Shown here in pieces: positions 1 through 12,245 of a DNA stretch of 64,000 nucleotides; positions within the stretch are counted from its first letter, which is position 1, and each line of letters begins with the position of its first letter. A model generated the notes under the pieces. That model saw nothing but the letters and a program-made list of their open reading frames with translations, was not told the DNA's origin and ran no database searches. Location: positions 2,542,001-2,606,000 of the forward strand of contig ML660204.1 in assembly GCA_007570785.1 (NCBI GenBank), read 5' to 3'. This DNA is from Antilocapra americana. Lineage: Eukaryota > Chordata > Mammalia > Artiodactyla > Antilocapridae. The translations under genes and the position numbers were made by a program.

Positions 1-369
1 GAGAGAGTGACTTTCCTAAGGCTACAGAGCTCAAAGTGGCAGAATTGTTATCTGACACCTCCTCTATCTGAGTCGAAAGGGTGAGCTCTTGCAAAGGTTT
101 CGCTACCTCCGCTTCTTGTAGCTGTAAGGTGTGTGTACACTTGTAACTGTGCCTAGGGCTTTGGAGAAGGGGAAGCTGTGAAGGATTCGTGACAAAAGAT
201 CAGGCATTTCCCCAAAGGGATTGTTGCAGGAGAACTTGCTGGGTTGACTTGTGTGAAAGTCAGTGCTGAAAAGTCTTCCTTGCAGCGCAACCTCAGCTTT
301 GCTGATGGGTGGCCAGTGCCCCTTTATCAAATACGGCTGGGAGTGAATGACAATCATGACAGGCACACG
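1..369. other. unassigned upstream DNA
   Basis: No exon, RNA gene or repeat could be recognised here. The open frames are short and lack splice context. Confidence 0.4.
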
Positions 370-548
370 TTTTGAGCTAGGTCCTGTGCTGTTTTACACA
401 GGTTCACTTACTCTTCAGATAATCCTATTATGTAGGCTTAAAGTCTTACCCATTTTATAAAATGAGGAAGCCAGGGCAGTGAGGCAAAGGATCTTGCCCA
501 GAGTTACAGAGCTTATGTGTGGTAGAACCAGAGACAGTTGAGCTGAGA
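370..548 (-). repeat. MIR SINE
   Basis: Reads as a reverse-complement MIR: an imperfect CCCATTTTATAAAATGAGGAAG core followed by a GGATCTTGCCCAGAGTTACAGAGC-like segment. It is old and diverged. Confidence 0.7.
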
Positions 549-1224
549 GTTGAAAGAACTGCATTTAGTCTGAGCCTTTTCACTGACAGCGAGACTTTGG
601 GTTAGCCAGTTTCTCCCTGCATGTCCCCAATGCACTGGATGCTTCTATGACTCTAAAGGGCCTAAATGCTGCCTTGTCCCAGAACAGGAGTGGAGAGGTT
701 TCCTTGTCTGGCTAAACATGGATTAACCTTCATTTATTATTTATTTATCAGGACCCAGATCAAGTACATAGGATACAGAAAAGAGTAAGAGGCAATCCCT
801 AATTTCAAGAAGCTCACAGCTAATAGAAGGAGACAAACATCTAAGCCTGTGGGTATGGTTGGACCATCTAGGAGCTGTGATAACACTGACGTGGATGTAA
901 TGGGACAGGGAAAAAGGGATGGCCTCTTCTACTCTGTGGGTCAGGAAGACTTTAGAGAGATGATGCCATTTTCTACGTTAATCATAATAATAATAAATGT
1001 TCTCCCCAGGTTAGGACGTTTCCAAGGAGTTTTTGACTCTTCACTGCAGCAACCCAAAAAGTGGCCACAATCTGAGGAACCATCCCAACTCACTCTGTGG
1101 CTCAGTTCCAAAGGAACCATCCATTTGTCTCAGGGGGACTGGAACCTTCCCTGTCATCAGAGGCCTCTAGAAGCAGGACTCTGAGGCTCCTCTTGCAAAG
1201 CCTGTTTAGTGCCTATAACCATCC
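549..1224. other. unassigned DNA
   Basis: A short ATA/ATT-rich run lies near 985. No exon structure or clear repeat was seen. Confidence 0.4.
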
Positions 1225-1345
1225 AGTAGGCTTGGGGACTTCTTCCTCATGTCATTATTCCACCTGTTTGGAGCACCTGATACCTGGAGAGGTGAAGGCA
1301 TTTACCCAAAATTACTCAGCAAGTCTGGGATCAGAACTCTGGCCT
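1225..1345 (-). repeat. MIR-like fragment
   Basis: Degenerate reverse MIR: a tract resembling GAGGTGAAGGCATTTACCCAAAATTAC followed by a GGGATCAGAACTCTGGCC-like end. Family assignment is tentative. Confidence 0.45.
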
Positions 1346-1614
1346 TATGGGGATTGCATTTCTGAGCCATAAGGGTATCTTTCTACATCTAGGTCACTAG
1401 GGACCTAAGGGGCTGTTTTTTCATTTGATGGGCAGCTCACACCGAGTAGAGGTTTGATGCAGATGATGTGACGCTAAGGGCCCTAAGAGAGAGGAGGCCT
1501 ATGTTCCCAGGCTGCTTTGTACTGCTTGATGAACAGATATTTATGAAGTGTTTGTCATATGCTAGCACCTCTGAATTGAGGTGCTGAGCCAACCAAAAGG
1601 GAACAGCTGGGAAG

Positions 1615-1760
1615 CAGCCTGGTCCAGTGGAAAGAGCGAGCGCCGAGGGGCCAGGAGACTGACCTCAGCTCTGCCAGGACTCCCTGGGTGGCCTGAGATA
1701 AGGCTCTTTGCTTTTCCACACCTGCAAAATGATAGGCAGAGGTGGTGATCTCTTCAAGCA
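1615..1760 (+). repeat. MIR SINE
   Basis: Forward MIR pattern: a TCCAGTGGAAAGAGC head, a CTCAGCTCTGCCA segment and a CACCTGCAAAATGATAGG core. Confidence 0.65.
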
Positions 1761-1764
1761 CTGA

Positions 1765-2293
1765 CTGGTTAACAGTTCAGCAACCCTTTCTTCTGTTCTA
1801 GAACCACTTTAAGGGGTACAAGAGTGGGTAGGATGCAGATAATGGTAACTGAGGAAGAATGAGATAAATATAGCCAGAGGTATGAACACACGCTCTGTGG
1901 GTTTGCTGGAGGGAGAGGATTTGGGAAAGGCTCAGTTCAAAAGCTCCCTTTTCAAAGATAGGATGAGATGCGGATCAAGGTGGGGGCTTTTTTGAACCAC
2001 GAGGAGTAGCAGAAACATGCTTTCATTCTGGACAGGAAAGCTATATAGCAGAGCAATGGTCCTCAGACAGATTTCAAAGATCAGTACATTTGAGAATCTA
2101 TCCTAGGTTGGCCAACTTTTTACTCTGCCAAATAAGGACAAATAACACTTGCTCTATTTACTATTACAGTCATATAGAGAGAAAAAGAACATTTTAATAC
2201 CTTTATCCCCAAAGTAAGAAGGCTATATAAAATCAGGGACAAAAATGATTCCTTCAGATTAAATGCATTTTGCTTTATTTAAAAACTCACTGC
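1765..2293. other. unassigned DNA
   Basis: AT-rich, with no recognised exon or repeat. Confidence 0.4.
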
Positions 2294-2436
2294 AGGGATT
2301 TCCCTGGTGGTCCAGTGATTAAGACTCCAAACTCCCAATTCAGGAGACCTGGGTTCGATCCCTGGTCAGGGAACAGGATCTCTCATGCCACAACTAAGAT
2401 CCAGTAGAGCCAAATAAAAATAAGCATTAAAAAAAT
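2294..2436 (+). repeat. CHR-type cetartiodactyl SINE
   Basis: Starts with the GATTTCCCTGGTGGTCCAGTG head typical of CHR (tRNA-Glu-derived) SINEs. It has the GGGTTCGATCCCTGG box-B-like motif and ends in an AAATAAAAATAA tail. Confidence 0.85.
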
Positions 2437-2473
2437 GTCTCATTGCATTGTCCATATTTTGCAGCAGACCAAG

Positions 2474-2686
2474 GGACTTCCCAGGTGGTGCTAGTAGTAA
2501 AGAATCTGCCTGCCAATGCAGGAGACCTAAGAGACACAGGTCCAATCCCTGAGTCGGAAAGATCCCATGGAGGAGGAGGATCTACTCTAGTGTCCTTGCC
2601 TGGAGAATCCCATGAACAGAAGAGCGTGGCAGGCTACAGTCCATAGCGTCACACAGAGTCAGACACACTGAAGTGACTTCGCACAC
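2474..2686 (+). repeat. Bov-tA SINE
   Basis: tRNA-like head (AAAGAATCTGCCTGCCAATG) followed by the BovA part (TTGCCTGGAGAATCCCATG, GGCAGGCTACAGTCCATAG). This composite is ruminant-specific and is a main reason for the organism call. Confidence 0.9.
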
Positions 2687-2699
2687 ACTCACTGTCCTT

Positions 2700-2880
2700 G
2701 GGTTTGGCTCTGAAGTCAGGCCACTTGGGTTCGAATCCTGGCCAAGTAATTTTTTCTCTAGAGCCTCTGCTTCCTCACCTGTAAAATGGGGACATGATGC
2801 TATCTATCTACCTCCTAAGGTCACTAGAGGAGGTCCATATGCTATAATAAAACATATAAAGGAAGGGACCTCAAACTCTG
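2700..2880 (+). repeat. MIR SINE
   Basis: Forward MIR: TGGGTTCGAATCCTGGC, then CTTCCTCACCTGTAAAATGG and the downstream CACTAGAGGAGG segment. Confidence 0.75.
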
Positions 2881-3011
2881 ATGTCTATCTTGGGTTTTGG
2901 GGGATGATAGCAAATTGGAGAGTGTTTGCTTGAAAGAGGCAGCTGCCATGCAAGAATGTGGGTCACATATTGTCGAATCTTCTCATTTATAAGAAAGAAA
3001 TCCAGGTATTT

Positions 3012-3140
3012 CGCTGGCTGTCGAATGTTTAGGACTCTGCGCTTCCACAGCAGGGGGCATGGATTCAGTCCCTGCTCGGGGAACTAAGATTCCACAAGCT
3101 GCACAGCCAAAAAATAAATAATTACAATAATAAAAAATAA
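3012..3140 (+). repeat. CHR-type SINE
   Basis: Has the GACTCTGCGCTTCCACAGCA and GCTCGGGGAACTAAGATTCC segments of CHR, followed by an AAATAAATAAT tail. Confidence 0.8.
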
Positions 3141-3937
3141 GACTGAAATCTGAATGTTTGGGACACCTTTTGATTTTTTTTTAATGTGGCCAACTAGGCA
3201 GCCTTTTAAAATACACCCATTAAAGTGTGTCTGTGTCAAGCCATCAGTCTGTGCTCCCTGATGTACAGTGTTAGACGCCAGACCTGTAGTGCTCGTAGCT
3301 GTCAGCTGAGGATGAGGACAGAGAAGGGAGACGAAGCTGAGAGTGCAGACCTGGATCAGGGATGCCCTCTCTCTCTCTGTGAAACAGGGAAGCACATTGC
3401 TGTGGCCACTTGCATCTTCTGCTTCTGGGCCGCCTGCTTCAAAGGCCCAATCTGTGCCCCTTGGCTTCTGGCAGCACTGTCAGGAAGGAGTCTCTAGAGA
3501 CTGAGGCTTCCAAACCCCTCTGGGCCCCATGGCACCTGCCAGCCTCCCTACCACAGGGTCTCTGAAAGCTTGGTCAGCAGCTTCAGAAGAGGGAACTTGA
3601 CTGATGGCCAGTGAAGCTGGCACAAATGCCACCCGTGAGAAGCAGGTGTGAGGAGAGGTGCTGGTATGTCCTAAGCAGGAGGGGCGCTTCCTGTTCTCTG
3701 GAAGCCACGCTGGTTCTACTACCTCTGCCTGGGTTATGATGAGGTCTGGACAGCAAGTGGTCTCTTTTTGACAACTCTGCCACACAGCCACCCCCAAGGA
3801 AAAGCTGGGATCTGATTGTGAAGGAAGCCTGGAGCGTTCTCAGAGAGGACCTCCTGATTAGCTGGAGGAACCCCGCTGACATGCTTTCAAGGCATTTTCA
3901 GACTAAAGCCACTGAGGACAGTTTACATTTTTGTGGC
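3141..3937. other. unassigned, mostly single-copy-looking DNA
   Basis: Open frames occur on both strands but none shows a start, splice sites or a recognisable domain. Confidence 0.4.
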
Positions 3938-4315
3938 TCCACTTAATCAAATATTCATCAAGCACCAACTGTGGTCAGACTTTCCCCGGGCCACTGTGGG
4001 GGAATGGAAAGAAACATTTCCATTCATTCATTCAGCCAGTGTGTACAGAGTCCGGTCTATAAAGCAGGTACCGACGTGCAGTCCCTCCCCTCAGGGAGAC
4101 TTTGAGGCTGATAAAGATATATGGACGATACATGGAGCCTGGCTCATAGAAATATTAATAACAGCTGCCATTGGATTGCGTGCCTTCCAAGCGTTAGATG
4201 CTAGATTGTAGTACCTGCTTTAGAGAGTGGGTATGGGGATTGAATGGAGTCTTCCTCTGAAACGCTTACTGGGCCTGCCACATGCTGGTGCTCAGTAAAA
4301 GGGTAGCTGCTTGAT
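3938..4315 (+). repeat. old L2 and MIR fragments
   Basis: The TCAAATATTCATCAAGCACC and CATTCATTCATTCAGCCAG strings resemble L2 3-prime sequence. Near 4205-4315 a GTACCTGCTTTAGAG to GGTGCTCAGTAAA stretch resembles a forward MIR end. Boundaries are approximate. Confidence 0.5.
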
Positions 4316-4394
4316 AGTAACCTTGCAAAACTGGGCAGATCCATAAGAATGGCCAAGATACGTGTTAGAAAAAAAACAAGACGCAAAACAACTC

Positions 4395-4770
4395 AGTCCC
4401 ACTTAGCATACATTATCCTCATTTTATAGATGAGGACGCTGGGGCTCCAAGAGGGGAAGTTGTTTGTTCGGAGCTACTGTGTACCAGAGCCTACACCGAA
4501 TGCTGGTCCATTTGGCATCGAAGCTATGTTCTTTCTTCCAAGCCATATTGCTTCCAAACAAGTGGTTCATGAATAAAGCAATAAAGCTACCACATTCGAC
4601 AGGTGAGGCAGTACCACCTGGTAAGGTGGGGCATTTTTATAATTGAGGAAGCTGAGACCAGTGGAAAGAAGGAACTGGCCATACTCGTGTAACCAGAAAG
4701 TGGTGGGGTTGGGACCCCAGCCCAGGCATGTTGGACAAGGCTTCCCACACTGTTGGGACGGAATAGTAGT
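4395..4770 (-). repeat. two reverse MIR fragments
   Basis: TCCTCATTTTATAGATGAGG near 4415-4434 and a second degenerate copy near 4630-4710 (ATTGAGGAAGCTGAG, AACTGGCCATACTCG) both read as antisense MIR. Confidence 0.55.
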
Positions 4771-5647
4771 CATCGGGTGTGAAGATAGTTGTATGCAGAA
4801 ACTCAAATTTCAGTCACATGAGAGATCTTGGGCTTCCACTTGCCCTGAGAGGCAGTCCCCAGATCAGCACTTACAGGTGCCAGCCAGGGAGGACAATTTA
4901 GGCTCAGTTCAAGGAAGAACATGCTAAATTGAAACACCAGCTAGCAGTGAAGCAGTATGTTTTGAGAGCTAGTTCCTCATCTCTAGGCTGCTCGCATAGG
5001 TCTTGATGTTCTAGAAGGAATTCTTGCAATGTGATGGGATTTGGAATGGTGATGCTGTATAGTCTTGCAATCTAGAGGGTCAGGAGTTCTAGCACAGGGC
5101 TGGTCACAGGCAATGCAAGCAGTGAATGCTAGTGGTGTCCCCAAGAGAAAGAGTAACCGTAGGCTGAGGCTATTTGGGAAGTCTTCCTAGCGGGAGAAAC
5201 TAGAGCAGGATCTGAAGGGTTGGGAAAAGGGAGAGGAGTAGGATTGGGTAAGCTGAGCACGTCCTAGGGTGGTGAGCCCACCAGTCTAGCTGGGCTGTAG
5301 GGCTAGTACCTCTCAGCAAAGGGTACTCCCCTGTTCTCCAGAGCTGTTTTAAATGGTAGAGATGGCACAGGGAATTCTGGGTCTTTCCCAAAGCCTCATT
5401 AGGAGGCTGGTTTGGCACCACAGCCCCCTCTTCCCTCCCAGCTACTGCTCCTCTCTCCATTGTACCACTCACCTCCTCCCATCCCCCCTTTCGGAAGGGT
5501 GGCAGACTTCGGACATTGAGCTCTCCTGGGAGACAGCTGTGCCAAACGTGGCCTCTGCAGTGAGGCAAAGCCTAGGGCGGTGGCTAAGGTCACCTTCCTC
5601 TCATCTGGGGCACAGAGCTGAAGCCGACCCAGGCCTTCTAGGGGCTA
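4771..5647. other. unassigned DNA
   Basis: A C/T-rich stretch at 5420-5490 gives open frames on both strands. No exon was recognised. Confidence 0.4.
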
Positions 5648-6080
5648 CTTGCTGCTCAGGGTGAGCTCTGGCTTCAGAGTCAGACCTGGCTCATCTCCAG
5701 TTCTGCTGCTTGTCAGCCTGGGACCGCGGACAAATTGTCTTACCCCCCACCCTCTCCTCCCAGCCCTGACCCCTGGGCCATATTATCATCTACCAAAAAG
5801 GGATCGATCATTCGTGCCTGAGAGGAGAGGATGATCCGCCAAAAGGGCCTGGCACATGGCAGATGGCCCCACAAATGGCCTCCATTGCTTCTCTTCCCGC
5901 TGGGTCCAAACCCTTGTCCAAGCAAATGACAAGAGGCACAGGGATGTGTGACATGGCCCAGCCTCCTACCGCTCTGCGAGGAAAGTATCATTACAGAAGA
6001 GGAAGTTGAGTCACGGGGAATTGAAGCAACTTGTCTTTTGTATGTGGCTGAGCTACCAAATATCCGATTCCTGAGCCCAA
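5648..6080. repeat. MIR fragments, forward then reverse
   Basis: 5648-5750 resembles forward MIR (TTCAGAGTCAGACCTGG, CCGCGGACAAATTGTCTTA). 5985-6080 resembles reverse MIR (TTACAGAAGAGGAAGTTGAG, GAAGCAACTTGTC). Confidence 0.5.
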
Positions 6081-6784
6081 CTTTTCCCCATTCCTTTTTC
6101 TCCTTTTGCTTTTTCATTCTCTTTCTCTCCCTGTTTCTGCTCCTTCAGGCCTGTGCATATCCATTCCTCCCTGCTCAGCTCTTCCAAGCAGGATTACCAG
6201 CCCTGGGGCTGATTGGAATGAGCCAGCCTAAGAGCTAAAGAGGGGTATTTTGCTGCTTCAGAAATGTCCATAAGGGGCCCTTGGTCAAATTCTATCCCAG
6301 TCAGCAGTATTCCCTCCACGGGCCCCTCCTTTCTTCATCCTGAAATTTTCTTCCCATCACCACTGCTATATCCCCATGTTCCCATCTGTCTGAAGGCCCA
6401 GTTCATGTGCCATCTTCCAGGAGTCCCTGTTCATCAGCTCCTTCCCAGAGCCCAGGCTCCTAGTTACCAGGCCAAGCTCTGGGCTCTCAGAGGATGAAGA
6501 GCACCAGGCCCTCCACACCCTCCCATTTCCTGCGCTACAGAGAGCAGCCCCCAGTACCCAGGGCCCGGCCTAGAGCTGTAAGACTACTTGAGCCAACTCC
6601 CTGGCATGTGGCTTCCTTCTAAAAATAGAGGGTGGGTAGGCTTCATGCCTGAGAGAGGATGGGCCTCAGAGTTGTTAGGACTAGCGGGAGATGGCTGTTG
6701 TAAGGAATCTCAGAGGTCAGCCTTCCAGTGAAGGAGCCCAGGATCCAAGCCTGGACAGCATCAGATCGCTCACCCTGCTCTCTG
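6081..6784. other. pyrimidine-rich unassigned DNA
   Basis: Long C/T-rich tracts at about 6085-6150, with no exon recognised. Confidence 0.4.
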
Positions 6785-7062
6785 AGTGGTCAGCTGAGAG
6801 CACAGACTTTGAAGCTGGACAAGCTTAGACTGCCACCTTGGTCTTGAACGTGGACTTAACTTTGTGACTGTGGGCAAGTCACTTGATTTCTCTGACCCTT
6901 TTGGTTCCTCAGTAGTAAAAATGGGCTTCATAGTCATAATTCCAGCCTCATAGGAGCAAAGCTGGATAGAGAATTAAACTAGATTATAAATCCCATGTGT
7001 ATAAAGCCCAAAGCACAGGGTTTAGCACACAGTAGGTGCTTAATAAATGCTAATACCCGTCC
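6785..7062 (+). repeat. nearly full-length MIR
   Basis: All MIR parts are visible in order: head near 6795, TGTGGGCAAGTCACTTGATT, a diverged TCAGTAGTAAAAATGGGCTT core, and the tail ACAGTAGGTGCTTAATAAATG. Confidence 0.85.
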
Positions 7063-7889
7063 ACCCAGTCAGAAGGAAAGAACTTTATAACTGCTCTAGT
7101 TTTCCGAAGATCTGATACATCTTCAGTTGGTAGTGAGCGCCCCTCTCACTGGAGGTATTCAAACTGAGTCTAGGTGACTGTAGAACAGGAATGTTTTTAG
7201 AGAAACGATGCTTCAATCAGCATCATTGGATGTTGGGCTTTGAAATCTTCACATTCTTTCCTGTCCTTAAGTTCTGTGATTCTGTGAAGATTTTGACTTA
7301 GATCTCATTAGTCAATTATGAGAAACAGTTGGGGTTTGGCTTGGATGTCTGCTTAGCACAGATAAAAGACAAAAATCTGCTGGAGTTGTGAGCTAATTGA
7401 AGGCTTTCTCCCAAGAGATGACGAGGCTAGAAACAAAATCAGGTCTAAGAAGAAGAATTCTCATACATCCTGGGAAGGGAGGCCAGCTGGGATGTTTAGG
7501 GTTTGAGGCTAAATGCGTACGCTGAATTTTGGGAAGGCTACATCATGGTCAATAGCGTGAACTGCCCAGAGCAAGGCCTGTATTTGATTTGTCTCTGAAT
7601 CCCCAGTGTTCAGTGCAAGCCAGGCATACAGGAAGTACTCTGGACAAATAATGCGCAAATGCAAATAGCCTTGATGTTTTTTGCAGATGGAATCTCTTGA
7701 GTTAAGAGACTCTTAGAACTTCCCTAGAGGCCATGTGGTGGTTCCATACTCAGCGTACATCCGTGCATCCATGTCCATGTTTGTGCATGTGCCAGGCTTC
7801 CAAGAAAGACCCCTTCTGCTTGCTGCTGCCCTGCCTTCTTCTCTTTTTCTGGCCCCTTCCCCTCCTTCCAGCTCATGATGTATCAAGCT
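7063..7889. other. unassigned DNA
   Basis: A weak L2-like segment lies at about 7590-7650. Nothing gene-like was seen. Confidence 0.4.
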
Positions 7890-8800
7890 GCACCTACTTA
7901 GAAGTGTGACTTTTGATACAGTATGTGACCCATGAAACCATCACCACCATTAAGGTAATTAACACATCCATCAACCCCCAAAGTTTCCTCTTACACCTTT
8001 GTAGTGATTCCTTCCTCTCATGCCTCCCTCTCCACTCCCGTCCCCAGGCAACCACTGATCTGCTTTCTGTCACTATCAATTACTTTGCATTTTCTATAAC
8101 TTTATACCAATGGAACCATACAACATATACTTCTTTCACCTGGCATGACTATTTGGAGATTCAAGTTGTTGTGCTTATCAATAGTGCATTCCTTTTTACT
8201 TCTGAGTAGTACTCCATCATGAGTAAGGGTAAACCGTGATTTGCTTTTCCCTTTAGTCGTTGACAGACATTTTGGTTTTTTTTCTAGTTTCTTGCTATTA
8301 CAAATAAAGCTACTGTGAACATTTGTGTATAAGTCTTTGTGTGGATATACCTTCTTATTCTCTGGGGTAAATACCTAGGAGTAAAGTGGAATGGCTAGGT
8401 CCCTTAGTAAATACATATTTAAGTTCAAACTGTGCAAGTGTTTCCAAAGTGGTTGGGCCATTTTACATTTCCAGCAGCGTGTATGAGAGTTCTGGTTTCT
8501 CCACATCCTCAAAGCACTGGGTATGAGCAGTCTTTTTATCATTAATCATCCAATTGGTGTATAGCGGTATCTCCTTATGGCATTAATTTGCATTCTCCTA
8601 ATGACTGATGCTGTTGAGCATCTTTTTGTGTGCTTATTTGCCATCCATATATCTTCTTTGGTGAATTATTTGTTCAAAAATTTTTCTGACTTTTAAATAT
8701 TTAACTGTTTGGCTGTCTTACTGTTATTGAGTTGTAAGAGTTCTTTATGCATTCTTGATACAAGTTCCTCATCAAATATATATTTTACAACTGTTTTCTC
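7890..8800 (-). repeat. old L1 3-prime end, antisense
   Basis: Typical antisense L1 3-prime text: CAACCACTGATCTGCTTTCT, ATGGAACCATACAACATATA, CTTCTGAGTAGTACTCCATC, then GGTAAATACCTAGGAGTAAA. Related segments recur at 19.7, 21.1 and 32.0 kb. Confidence 0.8.
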
Positions 8801-9468
8801 CTAATCTCTGTCTTGCCCCAGAGGGCCCTGTGGGAGTTTCAGACTCAGTGCCTGTGTGTACGTGTGTGTGTAAAAGAGAGAAACTAGCTTCCTGGGAGAC
8901 TCTAGCCTCTGAATTCAGTCCTTCTCTACTAACATGTGGAATCACAGAACAGACCTAGAAGTACTTCAAGTTCACACACTTCAACAACTTCGTTTTGCAA
9001 ACAAGGGGCCTGAGTCCCTGAGACCATGGGGTGTGGTGTCAGAGCCCACACAGACCTCTGATCTCTAGAGGAAGAGGGCCCAGCCTGGAGGTCTTGATGT
9101 CTTTAATTCCTGTGACCCCAGAGAGGCAGGTCACCTCTCTGCGCCTCCCTTACCTTGTGCATTCTATGGGCACAGCTGTGCCTTCCTGTGGGTGAGAGGC
9201 TGGTACAGAGCTCTCTCCTTGACCATCCCAATTCCAAGGACAAGGAGTGTGTCGGCACCACCTGTTGCCACAAAAGGCCTTCGGGAGACAGAGGAGGAGG
9301 CGCCATGAATTCATTAAGGAAGGCCAGGTTTGAGATGCACAGAACATCTGGGCTAGAACAGTGCAGGGCAAACTTCTCTGCTTTGCTCTGGGCATGTGGA
9401 GCCTGGGTTGGGACATCATTATCTCTTCTGCCAGGGCCTTTTCGCAGCTCTCCAGCAGACATGTGCTC
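8801..9468. other. unassigned DNA with a weak MIR fragment
   Basis: A degraded reverse MIR may lie at 8980-9070. The overlapping open frames on both strands at 9103-9533 are partly an artefact of the adjacent TG repeat. Confidence 0.4.
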
Positions 9469-9476
9469 TGTGTGTG

Positions 9477-9509
<33 letters not shown>

Positions 9510-9515
9510 TTGTGT
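9469..9515. repeat. (TG)n microsatellite
   Basis: About 47 bp of TG dinucleotides with two TTTG interruptions. Probably polymorphic. Confidence 0.95.
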
Positions 9516-11289
9516 AGGCTTAGAAACCCTCAAAAGATGGAAGGTGGTGATCCACAGCTGATGTGTGTAAACAGCGCATGTCTTATTGATGTAACAAGTG
9601 CTCCAAAAGTCAGAGGTACAGTTCGGTCACCATGGCTGAGCTGTGAACTCTGTCTTCTGTGGAGCCACACACAGGCATCTATGCTTGAATTCAACTTGGA
9701 AGATAAGCAGGTGGAAGAAGCTTGGAACGGCACTCTAGGTGGAGGGCCTGGTGAATCCACAGGATGAATCAGTGAGAGTGAAGATGGTTGGGAAGGTGTG
9801 ATGGGAGGTGAGGCTGACAAGGAAGGCAGAAACCAGGTGGTCACACAGCTCCATGAGGCTGGGGTGTTTCCTCCATTTATAGATGGGGACACTGAGGTAC
9901 CAGCTCAAGAGAGGGGCGCCCTCAGTTCTGTGAGTCAGTGGCAGAGCTGAGTGTCCAGGTTCCCAGTTCCATGCTCTCTCTCCTGTGCTGGGCTGTGTCC
10001 CAGGACAGATGGATGGTGACACTCCCTCAGGGCCCATTGCTGGGTGCCTGAATTGACTGTGTGGGGTTCTCAGACCCTGGTCACCTGGTTGGCTGCCTGG
10101 CTTCCTTCAGCTGGTGTTCGCTAGGCCTTGATTCTGAACGCAGTCCTGTTCCTGGCACCTGGGAGACTCTGAGCCACTGAAGGCGTGATGCCCACTTCTC
10201 TTTTGGCCTTCACAAGCTAAACGACAGCCTGCCTGACTCTCGAGCTGGGATGTTACTGCTCACAGTGCACAGGCCAGAAATGCCACCACCACTCTGGACA
10301 CTTGTATGTTTTAAACTGGGTGTATAGCTCCCCCTGAACCAAAATAGGGTTCTGTTATTAAGGGAAGAGGGGAGAGGAACATTGGATGGGCAGTGATGAG
10401 TGTCCATCATCCCTACCTTCCCAGAGGCCTGGGCATCATCATCGTTCTGCCCTCTTCTTGGTTCGCCCATCTCATCCAGGCCCTGTCTTCCCCATAAATT
10501 TCTCTCAAAGCCATCTTTACTTCTCTCACTTCCTCTCCTTTTCTCCCAACTTCTGTCTCCCGGTGCTTCTTCTCATCTCTCTCAGCCCACTCTCAGCAGA
10601 GCTGGTACAGGGTTGCCTTCTATACTCTTAACCTGACCTTGTCTTTCCTCTGCTCAGAACTTTTTACTGTGGCCTCAAAAGGTGCTCCCACAGCTCTCAG
10701 TCTCCCCTCTCTGCTCCCCTTTGGGCCCTGCACTGTCTGACCTCGTGTGCCCAGCCCCTTGTCTCTGCCCCACTCCCGCAGGCCTCTGGAGTGTTGACTC
10801 CCGCCCCGTGTGCTCAATCTGGAATGATCCCCACAGACAGTTCCGCATCCATCCCAAGAAACCTGCTCCTGAGTTCTGCAGAGACTTTCCATCCTCTGCC
10901 CAGCCCCTCCCTGATGCACTCTCTGATTACTGGGACCACTGGGGAGAACCCAGCGCACATGGACACTTGGTAAACCTTGACCAAAATGGCCTTGCCCGAC
11001 CTGCCACATAGACAAGAAGGGCTGTGAGTAGGAGAGGGAGAAAGCTTGGTGGGGCATGGAGGTAGGCCACATTCAAGCTCAGGCTCTCCAGGAGGCCTCA
11101 CTTTCCCTCTTTGCCACATGGGGTTGGGGACACTTGTCACTAGCCAAAGAGATGCAGGAAGACCATCTTGGGTAACTCTTGTGTCTGAACTGGAACTCCT
11201 TGCCTTTTAGGAGGCAAAACTAAGTGCCTGTGGTTTCATCAAGGGGAAACACAGCTGCTGTGCATATGTTATGGGGGGAGAATCAACTG
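9516..11289. other. unassigned DNA
   Basis: A reverse MIR-like core (ATTTATAGATGGGGACACTGAGG) lies at about 9875-9897. The rest has no recognised repeat or exon. Pyrimidine-rich DNA at 10480-10750 produces open frames on both strands that do not look coding. Confidence 0.4.
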
Positions 11290-11715
11290 GCAACTCAACC
11301 CTTTAGCAAAGTAGTTGGCAGCATGTTCATCCTTTTCAACCCTACAAATCTCTCCTAGGGATTCATCCTGAGGAAATAATTCTAAATACAGAAAAGCATT
11401 TATGCACGAAGATGCCTACTGTGGCATCCTTTTTGAGAGTGAAAAAGTCTAAATGGTCAACAAAAGGGAATGCTAAGGGTAACCATGATGGAGCCATGAA
11501 ATGGGCTATTATACAGCCCATAAAATAGTTTTTATAAAGAAAAGGCCATATCATGGGCAATTCACAACCTGTGTTAAATTTCTGAAAGATACAAAGGTAC
11601 TTCTCTACCATGGCTATAACTATGTAAAAATAACAACCCCCCCCCTAACCAATCCAGTCTTTCTTTTATGCTTAGAAAAAACTAGAAGGAGCAACGATAA
11701 AAATTAACCAGTGGT
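11290..11715 (+). repeat. old L1-like 3-prime fragment
   Basis: Contains CTCCTAGGGATTCATCCTGA, GGCTATTATACAGCCCATAAAA and TAACTATGTAAAAATAACA, the pattern of old mammalian L1 or HAL1 3-prime regions. A run of 9 to 10 C lies at about 11637. Confidence 0.6.
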
Positions 11716-11775
11716 TTATCTTTGAGTAGCAAACCTGGAGGCTTTTTTTATTAAGGTGTATGCTACTTTTATAGT

Positions 11776-11988
11776 TGTATTGTGTTAGTTGCTCAGTCAT
11801 CTCCAACTCTATGCAACATCATGGACTGTAGCCGACCAGGCTCCTCTGTCCATTGAATTCTCTAGGCAAGAGTACTGGAGTGGGTTGCCATGCCCTTCTC
11901 TGGGGGATTTTCCTGATCTAGGGATTGAACCAGGGTCTCTCACATTGCAGACAGATTCTTTACCATTGGAGCCACCAGCAAAGGCCTA
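11776..11988 (-). repeat. Bov-tA SINE, antisense
   Basis: Reads GTTGCTCAGTCATCTCCAAC, ACTGTAGCCGACCAGGCTCC, GAGTGGGTTGCCATGCCC and GATTCTTTACCATTGGAGCC, the reverse complement of a complete Bov-tA. Confidence 0.9.
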
Positions 11989-12119
11989 TAGCTATAGTAA
12001 CGATATTCATAAATAGAGCTATATTTAACATTTAAAAATTATCCAGTTATAGCTAATTTGTGACCTTCTTGGGATGAGTTATGTCTCTGGACCTTGGTTT
12101 ATAACATAAGGAAATGGAA

Positions 12120-12245
12120 TTATTGCTCTTTGGGTAGTGTGTGCCAGGACTCTTCACAAGCATTATCTGACTAAAATTCCCAGTGGAAACTCCGTGTTGC
12201 AGATGAGGAAGCTAAAGCTCATGGTCAATCCTCTGCTGAAAATTA
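12120..12245 (-). repeat. MIR SINE
   Basis: Reverse MIR-like: CACAAGCATTATCTGACTAA then TTGCAGATGAGGAAGCTAAAGC. Confidence 0.6.

Noticed and set aside
2300..2400. tRNA-like box motifs as tRNA genes
   Set aside because: The GGTTCGATCCC-type motifs here and elsewhere belong to tRNA-derived SINEs (CHR, Bov-tA). No cloverleaf tRNA gene was seen.
9150..9767. Overlapping frames with Cys/Val or Thr/His repeats
   Set aside because: Produced by the (TG)n microsatellite at 9469-9515.
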